From NCBI GenBank assembly GCA_964642165.1, contig CAZXOC010000369.1, forward strand, positions 1 to 6,318: DNA of 6,318 nucleotides. Reading direction: 5' to 3'. Under the pieces are notes generated by a model. The model was not told the DNA's origin and made no database searches. It saw only the letters and a program-made list of their open reading frames with translations. The position numbers and the translations under genes were made by a program. The stretch comes from CAYRVX01 sp964642165. GTDB taxonomy: Bacteria; Planctomycetota; Phycisphaerae; SM23-33. Below are positions 1 to 6,318 of the stretch, piece by piece (position 1 is the first letter of the stretch; the number at the start of each line of letters is the position of its first letter).

Positions 1-11
1 CCCGCAGTGCC

Positions 12-40
12 TTGACTTGGCGGCATGCGGCGATGATCAT
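12..40 (+). promoter_or_regulatory. putative sigma70-type promoter for lysS
   Basis: TTGACT at 12-17 matches the -35 consensus TTGACA at five of six positions. After a 17-base spacer, GATCAT at 35-40 matches the -10 consensus TATAAT at four of six, including the A at the second position and the final T. Transcription would begin near position 47, leaving a short leader with the AGAGG ribosome binding site at 63-67 before the lysS ATG at 75. This is a motif match only. A 5/6 plus 4/6 pair at ideal spacing is uncommon in such GC-rich DNA, but the sigma factor consensus of this organism is unknown. Confidence 0.4.
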
Positions 41-62
41 GTCCCCTTCGGTCCCCCCCGAC

Positions 63-67
63 AGAGG
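63..67 (+). promoter_or_regulatory. ribosome binding site of lysS
   Basis: AGAGG lies 7 bases upstream of the ATG at 75, which is a good Shine-Dalgarno position. It decides the start of lysS in favour of 75. The upstream in-frame candidates (TTG at 12, ATG at 33 and 39) would add a tail, MIMSPSVPPDRG and similar, unlike LysRS N-termini, and they fall inside the putative promoter. Confidence 0.55.
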
Positions 68-74
68 CTTGCGG

Positions 75-1526
75 ATGCTGGAGAAGGTACAAGCAGACCG
101 GCTGGCGAGGCTCCGGAAGATCCAGGAGCTGGGCATCGACCCCTACGGCGGGCGGTACGACACGAACGAGGCCGTCGCGGGCATCCTCGGGCGCTACGAC
201 GACGACCGGGAAGGCCAGACCGCCGACGCCGCCGGGCGGCTCATCCTCCTGCGCGACATGGGCAGGATGATCTTCGCCCACCTCCGCGACGACAGCGGGC
301 AGATGCAGGTCGCCTTCCGCAAGAACGCCCTGGACGAGACCGGCTGGAAGCTCGCCAAGCTGCTGGACCTCGGCGACCTCGTCGCCTGCGCCGGGCCCCT
401 CCAGAAGAGCCGCACCGGCGAGATCACCATCTGGGCCGAACGCCTCACGCTGCTCTGCAAGGGCCTCGACCCCATGCCGGAGAAGTACCACGGCCTGGTG
501 GACGTCGAGACGCGCTACCGCCGGCGCTACCTGGACCTGATGACCAACCCCGAGTCCATGGCGCGGTTCCGCAAGCGCGTGGCGATCGTCGACCACTTCC
601 GGCGGGAGCTGAACGCCCGCGGCTTCCTCGAGGTCGAGACGCCCGTGCTCCAGCCGATCTACGGCGGGGCGGCGGCGAGGCCCTTCACCACGCACCACAA
701 CACACTCGACGCCGACCTGTACATGCGCATCAGCCCCGAGCTGTACCTCAAGCGCCTCCTCGTCGGCGGCATGCAGCGCGTCTACGAGTTCAGCCGCAAC
801 TTCCGGAACGAGGGGCTCGACACCCGCCACAACCCCGAGTTCACGCTGCTGGAGCTCTACCAGGCCTACGCCGACTACGAGGTGATGATGGAGATCACCG
901 AGACCCTCATCTCCTCCGCGGCGGAGGCGATCGGCGGGTCGGCGAAGCTCCCCTACGGCGACGGGCAGATCGACTACACGGTTCCCTGGCGGCGGGCGCG
1001 GTACCGCGACCTGTTCGCCGAGCACGTCGGCGTGGCCATGGACGATTCCCGGGCCGTCCGCGCCAAGGCCCGCGAGCGGGGCATGGAGGAGTCCAACAAG
1101 GACGACGCCGTCGTCGTCAACGACCTGTTCGAGGAGCTGGTCGAGCCGCACCTGGTCCAGCCGGTGTTCGTGAGGGACTACCCCGCGGCGCTGTGCCCGC
1201 TGACGCGGCGCGACCCGGACGATCCGGGCGTGGCGCTGCGTTTCGAGGCGTTCATCGCGAACATGGAGATCGCCAACGCCTACACGGAGCTGAACGACCC
1301 GGCCGTCCAGGAGGCGAACTTCGCCCAGCAGGTTCGCGGCGAGGCGGAGGGGGAGACCATGCGCGTCATGGACGAGGACTTCATCACGGCGCTGCGGCAC
1401 GGCATGCCCCCGGCGGGGGGGCTGGGCATCGGCATCGACCGCGTCGTGATGCTCCTGACGAACACGCAGAGCATCCGGGACGTGATCCTGTTTCCGCTGC
1501 TCCGCCCCGAAACGCGGGGCTCGTAG
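75..1526 (+). CDS. lysS: lysine--tRNA ligase, class II
   Basis: Cytoplasmic enzyme that charges tRNA-Lys with lysine using ATP. The 483-residue product is close to the usual bacterial LysS length of about 500. An N-terminal helix (MLEKVQADRLARLRKI) leads into the OB-fold anticodon-binding domain, roughly residues 55-130 (GRMIFAHLRDDSGQMQV). The class II catalytic core follows: motif 1 around 183-203 (FLEVETPVLQPIYGGAAARP), motif 2 at 243-257 (FRNEG then RHNPEFT), the ELND lysine-site segment near 405-408, and motif 3 GLGIGIDR at 449-456. The usual YPAxxSPL segment reads YPAALCPL here, with Cys for Ser, and MEIANAYTELND replaces the commoner GREIGNGFSELND. Both are acceptable variants rather than lesions. 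The start at 75 is chosen for its AGAGG site and the family-like N-terminus. It is the first gene of a co-directional run whose other members build the outer membrane. Confidence 0.96.
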   Translation: MLEKVQADRLARLRKIQELGIDPYGGRYDTNEAVAGILGRYDDDREGQTADAAGRLILLRDMGRMIFAHLRDDSGQMQVAFRKNALDETGWKLAKLLDLGDLVACAGPLQKSRTGEITIWAERLTLLCKGLDPMPEKYHGLVDVETRYRRRYLDLMTNPESMARFRKRVAIVDHFRRELNARGFLEVETPVLQPIYGGAAARPFTTHHNTLDADLYMRISPELYLKRLLVGGMQRVYEFSRNFRNEGLDTRHNPEFTLLELYQAYADYEVMMEITETLISSAAEAIGGSAKLPYGDGQIDYTVPWRRARYRDLFAEHVGVAMDDSRAVRAKARERGMEESNKDDAVVVNDLFEELVEPHLVQPVFVRDYPAALCPLTRRDPDDPGVALRFEAFIANMEIANAYTELNDPAVQEANFAQQVRGEAEGETMRVMDEDFITALRHGMPPAGGLGIGIDRVVMLLTNTQSIRDVILFPLLRPETRGS

Positions 1527-1592
1527 CCCGCAGGCGGCGGCCGGAACGCGGGCGCCCGCCGCGGGCATCCGCCCGGGCCGCCATGGGACGAC
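1527..1592. other. GC-rich spacer between lysS and the permease gene
   Basis: The 66-base gap carries several self-complementary stretches: a stem spanning the lysS stop codon (1514-1521 with 1525-1531, one bulged G), a 7-base stem pairing 1534-1540 with 1556-1562, and the perfect 12-base palindrome GCGGGCGCCCGC at 1548-1559. No T-run follows any of them, so a standard intrinsic terminator is not supported. No promoter is visible, so read-through from lysS is plausible. The start of the next gene has only a weak GGGA (1585-1588) four bases upstream. Confidence 0.3.
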
Positions 1593-3540
1593 ATGTACAA
1601 GCTCTACCTTTGCCTTCAGTACCTGGGGAAGCGGGTGCTGGCGTACTTCGCCATGCTCGGTGTGGCGCTGTGCGTCTTCGTCATGATGGTGTGCATCAGC
1701 ATCCTCACGGGCTTCGTGAACAAGGTGGAGGTCGCGGCGAAGGGGCTCTTCGGCGACATCGTGGTCTCGTCGGCGAGCCTCAGCGGGCTGGGCTACTACG
1801 ACGAGTTCATCCGGGAGATCAAGCGCGACGTGCCCGCCGTCCAGGACGCCAGCCCGTTCATCCTGTCCTACGGCATCCTTCGCATCCCGCAAACGGACTA
1901 CCGGTGCCTGGTGCAGGTGGCCGGGATCCGCCTGCCGGAGCGGGCGGCCGTCAGCGACTTCGAGGACGGGCTCTTCGTCCAGGCCGGCGAGTCGAAGCCC
2001 ACCTTCGCCCCGCCCCTGTCGCGGGTGCTTGCCCGCCTTCGCGAGCACATGGAGGCGTGCGGCGAGATCGCGCTGCGGCAGTGCGCCGCGGTCGAGGGCG
2101 AGGGGCTGTCGGCGCCGCAGCACGCCGCCGTGAGCAGGCTCCTCAAGGCGATCCCGGTCGAGATGTTCCCCGATCTCCTGCGGGACGCCCAGCCGACCGA
2201 CCGCTTCGCCGGGGCCCTGCGGAAGCTCCTCGCCGTGGCCGGCGGACGGCGGGACGACTACCTGCCGGCCCTCCGCGAGCTGCTCGCGGCGGCCGCCCGG
2301 CAGCCGGACGCCAGCGGCGCCCTGTTCCGCCAGCTCGTCGAGGCCGCCGCCGAGGCCGGCGATCTGCCCCCGGAACGCCGCGCGCTCGTCGAGCGGGTGT
2401 GCAGCAGCCTTCGTCACCAGGAGACGGCCCTGAACGTCCTGGCCGGCGCCGAGGAGGTCGAGCAGAAGCTCGGCGAGCTTCGCAGGGAGATGAAGGCGGC
2501 CGATGACGCCGGCAACGACGAGGAGGTCCTCCGTCTCGACGCCCGGATCCAGGCGCTGAGCGGGCGGGCCCTCTTCGGTCCGGACCGGCGGGCGATCCTG
2601 GGCCTGGGCATCCCGGGGTTCAGCTTCCGGACCGGCGACGGCGAGGTCGTTCGCACGATCGGGCCCGGCCAGCAGATCGTCCTGTCGATGATCCCGTTCG
2701 GGCGGCGGCTCAGCCCGACCGACATCACGCCGACGACGGCGCGGTTCACGGTGATCGACGACTGCGACACGGACGTCTCGTCGGTGGACTCGGAGATCGT
2801 CTACGTGCCGTTCGAGACGCTTCAGCAGCTCAACAACATGTCGGCGGAGTACGCCGCGCCGATTCGGCCGGCCGACGCCAACGCCGCCGACCCGAACGTG
2901 CTGGTCGCGCCGGCGCGCTGCTCGCAGATCCACGTGAAGGTCCGCCCCGGCCTGGCCACCAACGAGAAGCTCCCGGAGCTTGCCGGGCAGATCAACGAGG
3001 CCTGGCAGCGGTTCGAGGCGCGTCACCGGGGCGCCGCGACCACCGAGGTCAAGGCCCGCACCTGGCGCCAGATGCAGAGCCGCATCGTCAGCACCATCGA
3101 GAACCAGCGGACGCTGATGTGGCTCATCCTGTCGGTGATCTCCGTGGTCGCCCTGGTGCTGATCTTCGTGATCATGTACGTGATCGTCGTCCAGAAGACG
3201 CGGGACATCGGCGTGCTGAAGGCCGTCGGGGCCTCCAGCGGGGGCGTCGCGGGGATCTTCCTGGCCTACGGGGCGGCCATCGGGGTCATCGGCTCGCTGA
3301 TCGGCACGGTCGGCGGGTACTTCTTCGTCCGCAACATCAACCCCATCCACGACTGGGTCGGCAGGGCCTTCGGCTTCGTCGTGTGGAACCGCGAGACCTT
3401 CATGTTCGCCCGGATCCCCAACGAGGTCAGCTTCGCGACGACGGCGACCATCATCGTCGGGGCGATCGCCTCCGGCATCGTCGGCTCGCTGCTGCCGGCC
3501 GTCCTGGCCGCCCGGAAGCAGCCGGTGGAGGCGCTGCGCT

Positions 3541-3548
<8 letters not shown>
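1593..3548 (+). CDS. LolC/LolE-family lipoprotein-releasing ABC permease with a large extracytoplasmic insertion
   Basis: Predicted inner-membrane subunit of a Lol-type exporter that releases lipoproteins from the inner membrane. The N-terminus (MYKLYLCLQYLGKR then a hydrophobic helix at about 14-40 ending ILTGF) is the LolC/E and MacB-like start. A long extracytoplasmic domain spans about 41-506. The C-terminal FtsX domain has helices near 507-534, 550-580 and 612-640, the QKTRDIGVLKAVGAS coupling segment at 534-548, and the typical ending EALRYE. Within the extracytoplasmic domain, residues 100-127 and 334-415 look LolE-like (AILGLGI, then DCDTDVSSVDSEIVYVPF). Between them lies a helical, Ala/Leu/Arg/Glu-rich insertion of about 200 residues, making the protein 651 residues against about 400 for LolC or LolE. 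It overlaps lolD by 8 bases, so the two are probably translationally coupled. No second permease gene is present, so a homodimer (LolF-like) is possible. Whether lipoproteins are the substrate is inferred; another MacB/FtsX-type exporter remains possible. Confidence 0.85.
3527..3531 (+). promoter_or_regulatory. ribosome binding site of lolD inside the permease gene
   Basis: GGAGG ends 9 bases before the ATG at 3541 and lies within the last codons of the permease. With the ATGAATGA overlap it supports translational coupling and the 3541 start rather than the internal ATG at 3562. Confidence 0.6.
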
Positions 3549-4260
<712 letters not shown>

Positions 4261-4309
4261 AATACGTTCCGCCTGCGCGCCGGCGGGGGCGGCGCTGCCG
4301 AGCGACGCG

Positions 4310-5392
4310 ATGAAGAAGATGAAGCTATCCAGGCTGGCCGAGATCATCGGCGGCGAGCTGACGTGCGACGGCGAGCGGGAGGTCCGCGGCCTGGGGAGCA
4401 TCGAGTCCGCCGGGCCCGACGAGGTGACCTTCCTGACCAACGCCCGGTACGAGCGGTACATGAAGGACGCCCGGGCCGCCGCCGTCATCGTCGGCAGGGA
4501 CTACGCCGGCGCGGGCGAGAGGCTGATCCGCTGCGAGGACGCGTACTTCGCCTTCCGCGAGGCCATGGTGGCGTTCTACGGCTTCCGCCAGCCGTGGTTC
4601 GAGGGCGTCGACCCGCGGGCGAGCGTCGATCCGTCGGCCAGCCTGGGCGAGGGCGTCCGCGTCGCGGCGTTTGCCGCCATCGCCCCCGGCGTGCGGATCG
4701 GCGCGGGGACGGCCGTCTACCCCAACGTGGTCGTCGGGCCGGACTGCCGCATCGGGCGCGACTGCGTGATCTACCCGAACGTGACGCTCTACGACGGGAC
4801 GGTCCTCGGCGACCGCGTGCGGATCCACGCGGGGACGTCCATCGGGCAGGACGGCTTCGGCTTCGCCACGCACGCCGGGCGCCACCACAAGATCCCCGAG
4901 GCCGGCTGCGTCGTCCTGGAGGACGACGTCGAGATCGGCGCGTGCTGCGCGATCGAGCGCGCCACGCTGGGCGCCACGGTCATCGGCGCGGGCACGAAGT
5001 TCGCCGACCTGATCACGATCGGGCACGGCACGGAGATGGGGCGGCACTGCCTGATGGTGTCGCAATCGGGCATCGCCGGCTCGACGCACGTGGGCAACTA
5101 CTGCGTCTTTGCCGCCCAGAGCGGGCTGGTCGGGCACATTCGCATCGGCGACGGGGTGCAGGTGGCCGCCCAGTCCGGCGTGACGAACGACGTGCCGCCC
5201 GGGCAGCAGGTCCTGGGCAGCCCGGCGACGCCGCTGGCCGACGCGCGGCGGTCGATGGTGATCACCAGCCGACTGCCCCAGATGCGATCGGCGCTGCGGA
5301 AGCTGGCCAAGGAGGTCGCCGAGCTCAAGCGCCGCCTCGGGCCCGAGGAAGACGCCCCCGGGGCCGACGCCCAAGGCCCGGAGGAGGCCTGA
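4310..5392 (+). CDS. lpxD: UDP-3-O-acylglucosamine N-acyltransferase
   Basis: Third step of lipid A synthesis: transfers a 3-hydroxyacyl chain from acyl carrier protein to the 2-amino group of UDP-3-O-acylglucosamine, in the cytoplasm. The 360 residues divide into an N-terminal uridine-binding LpxD domain (about 1-100; LAEIIGGEL, then GPDEVTFLTN), a left-handed beta-helix of hexapeptide repeats (about 103-300; for example VRIGAGTAVYPNVVVGPDC), and a C-terminal helix (about 320-343). The catalytic His is seen as IGHG, His239, and a second conserved His is at 276 (GLVGH); both fall at the same numbers as in E. coli LpxD. IGQDGFGFA at 178-186 is also diagnostic. The common DNLxQIAHN stretch reads ADLITIGHG here, a subfamily variant. 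The start may be 4310 or the ATG at 4319; neither has a strong ribosome site. The stop overlaps the lpxI start by one base. Confidence 0.93.
   Translation: MKKMKLSRLAEIIGGELTCDGEREVRGLGSIESAGPDEVTFLTNARYERYMKDARAAAVIVGRDYAGAGERLIRCEDAYFAFREAMVAFYGFRQPWFEGVDPRASVDPSASLGEGVRVAAFAAIAPGVRIGAGTAVYPNVVVGPDCRIGRDCVIYPNVTLYDGTVLGDRVRIHAGTSIGQDGFGFATHAGRHHKIPEAGCVVLEDDVEIGACCAIERATLGATVIGAGTKFADLITIGHGTEMGRHCLMVSQSGIAGSTHVGNYCVFAAQSGLVGHIRIGDGVQVAAQSGVTNDVPPGQQVLGSPATPLADARRSMVITSRLPQMRSALRKLAKEVAELKRRLGPEEDAPGADAQGPEEA
5380..5387 (+). promoter_or_regulatory. ribosome binding site of lpxI inside lpxD
   Basis: GGAGGAGG within the last lpxD codons holds two overlapping GGAGG sites, ending 7 and 4 bases before the ATG at 5392. 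Together with the TGATG stop/start overlap this indicates coupled translation of lpxD and lpxI and fixes the lpxI start. Confidence 0.6.
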
Positions 5393-6270
5393 TGCCCGAC
5401 CGCCGCGAGCCGGTGGGGCTGATCGCCGGGGCCGGGCGACCGCCCTTCCTCGTGGCCCGCGGCATGCGCGCCGCCGGGCGGCGGGTCGTGATCGTCGCCC
5501 TCCGCGGCAGCGCGTCGCGGCGGCTGGAGGGCCTGGCCGACGAGTTCAACTGGGCGGCCGTCACCCGCCTGGGGCGCTGGATCTCGGCCCTGAGGAAGGC
5601 CCGCTGCCGCCGGGCCGTCATGATCGGCGCCGTCAGCAAGCGGCGGATCTACTCCCCGCTGCGGCTGATCCGGAACATCCCGGACCTGCGGACGGCCCGG
5701 TTGTTCTACGGGCGGCTGCGGAAGGACAAACGCGACAACGCCGTGCTGCTGGCCGTGGCCGACGAGCTGCGAAAGGAGGGCATCGAGCTCGTGTCTTCCG
5801 TGGAATACTGCAAGGAGCACCTGGCCGACGAGGGCCTGATGACCCGCACGAAGGTGCCGCGCGCCGCGCAAGATGACGTCGAGTTCGGCTGGCGGATCGC
5901 GCGGGCCAGCGCCGATCTGGACATCGGGCAGGCCGTCGCCGTCCGGGACGGCGACATCATCGCCGTCGAGGCCATCGAGGGCACCGACGCGATGATCCGC
6001 CGCGCCGGGCGCCTCTGCCGCGTCGGCGGCTGGACGCTCGTCAAGGTCGCCCGACCCGGCCAGGACATGCGCTTCGACGTGCCCGCCGTCGGCCCGGGCA
6101 CCATCCGCAACCTGCGGGACGCCCGCTGCGCCTGCCTCGTCGTCGAGGCCGGCACCACCCTCATCGTCGACAAGCCCGCGACCCTGGCGCTGGCCGACAA
6201 GGTGGGCCTCGCCGTGGTCGGCCGGCGAGCCGAGGGCGCGGCGCCCGCGACGGACGCGCCGGCGGACTAG
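5392..6270 (+). CDS. lpxI: UDP-2,3-diacylglucosamine pyrophosphatase, LpxI type
   Basis: Hydrolyses UDP-2,3-diacylglucosamine to lipid X (2,3-diacylglucosamine 1-phosphate) and UMP, the step after LpxD in the Raetz pathway, at the cytoplasmic face. LpxI is the analogue that replaces LpxH in some lineages. The 292-residue protein has the normal family length. The N-terminal domain begins VGLIAGAGRPPFLVARG (8-24) with MIGAVSKRR near 77-85 and RDNAVLLAVADELRKEGIEL at 114-133. The C-terminal domain carries the hallmark AVEAIEGTDAMIRRAG (191-206) and KVARPGQDMRFDVPAVGP (218-235). Asp225 within QDMRFD has the same number as the aspartate I recall as essential in the Caulobacter enzyme. The last 15 or so residues (GAAPATDAPAD) are low-complexity. 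It shares one base with the lpxD stop and has a strong ribosome site. No truncation or frameshift is seen. Confidence 0.94.
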   Translation: MPDRREPVGLIAGAGRPPFLVARGMRAAGRRVVIVALRGSASRRLEGLADEFNWAAVTRLGRWISALRKARCRRAVMIGAVSKRRIYSPLRLIRNIPDLRTARLFYGRLRKDKRDNAVLLAVADELRKEGIELVSSVEYCKEHLADEGLMTRTKVPRAAQDDVEFGWRIARASADLDIGQAVAVRDGDIIAVEAIEGTDAMIRRAGRLCRVGGWTLVKVARPGQDMRFDVPAVGPGTIRNLRDARCACLVVEAGTTLIVDKPATLALADKVGLAVVGRRAEGAAPATDAPAD

Positions 6271-6274
6271 TGCT

Positions 6275-6318
6275 CCGTCAACATCGAACTTCTGGGTCCA
6301 CCTTCTTGATGTTGGTGG
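6275..6318. repeat. imperfect inverted repeat downstream of lpxI
   Basis: CAACATC at 6279-6285 is exactly complementary to GATGTTG at 6308-6314. The pairing extends outward to 6275 with 6318 through two G-C pairs and two G-T wobbles, and inward for about two more pairs, giving a stem of about 11-13 pairs around an 18-22 base loop. The region is only about half G+C, well below the genes. It could be a transcription terminator hairpin, the edge of a repeat or mobile element, or the 3' end of a convergent gene. The window ends at the last paired base, so a T-run or repeat boundary cannot be judged. Confidence 0.35.

Noticed and set aside
17..2506. An 829-codon open frame on the plus strand overlapping lysS and the permease gene
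   Set aside because: Its product is Arg/Pro/Gly/Ala-rich low-complexity sequence without family motifs, and it runs across two well-supported genes in another frame. It is a product of high GC, where stop codons are rare.
4261..4309. Possible terminator or promoter in the lolD-lpxD spacer
   Set aside because: The 49 bases contain only short GC self-complementary stretches such as CGCCGGCG, no T-run, and no convincing -35/-10 pair. Read-through is the simpler view.
4610..5220. Repetitive ATCGGC/GGCGTG-like DNA pattern within lpxD
   Set aside because: It reflects the hexapeptide repeats of the left-handed beta-helix, so it is explained by the protein and is not a DNA repeat element.
4325..5374. 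A 349-codon minus-strand open frame opposite lpxD
   Set aside because: The product is rich in Ala, Gly, Arg, Asp and Val and mirrors the hexapeptide repeats of LpxD on the other strand. No motifs or ribosome site support it.
4363..5391. Upstream extension of lpxI into lpxD in the same frame, giving a 635-codon frame
   Set aside because: The extension is Arg/Pro-rich and overlaps LpxD entirely. LpxI homology begins at the ATG at 5392, which has a strong ribosome binding site.
5098..5871. A 257-codon minus-strand open frame across the lpxD-lpxI junction
   Set aside because: It is antisense to two intact genes and has no motif or composition supporting a real protein.

Overview
The window is a compact, entirely plus-strand block of five genes from a high-GC diderm bacterium. 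In order they are a class II lysyl-tRNA synthetase (lysS), a LolC/LolE-type ABC permease, its LolD-type ATPase, the lipid A acyltransferase LpxD, and the UDP-2,3-diacylglucosamine pyrophosphatase LpxI. Third codon positions are overwhelmingly G or C, which is why long spurious reading frames appear on both strands. LpxI instead of LpxH, an LpxD with an IGHG active-site neighbourhood, and LolE-, LolD- and LpxD-type genes next to lysS together suggest a Planctomycetota-like or delta-proteobacterial-like lineage. I lean towards Planctomycetota (possibly Phycisphaerae), but this is inference from protein character, not from a search.

Layout. Positions 1-74 hold a plausible sigma70-type promoter (12-40) and a Shine-Dalgarno for lysS (75-1526). 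A 66-base GC-rich spacer with hairpin potential follows. Next is the permease (1593-3548), whose 3' end overlaps lolD (3541-4260) by 8 bases. A 49-base spacer leads to lpxD (4310-5392), whose stop codon shares one base with the start of lpxI (5392-6270). The last 48 bases (6271-6318) are non-coding as far as can be seen, clearly less GC-rich, and contain an imperfect inverted repeat.

Function. Apart from lysS, the genes serve outer-membrane biogenesis. LpxD and LpxI are two steps of the Raetz lipid A pathway, and the permease plus LolD form the inner-membrane machine expected to release lipoproteins for transport to the outer membrane. The arrangement looks like a reduced version of the lysS-lol-bamA-skp-lpxD-fabZ-lpxA-lpxI order known from some delta-proteobacteria. 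The most unusual item is a roughly 200-residue, mostly helical insertion in the extracytoplasmic domain of the permease. I found no RNA gene, CRISPR array, identifiable mobile element or clearly undescribed system.
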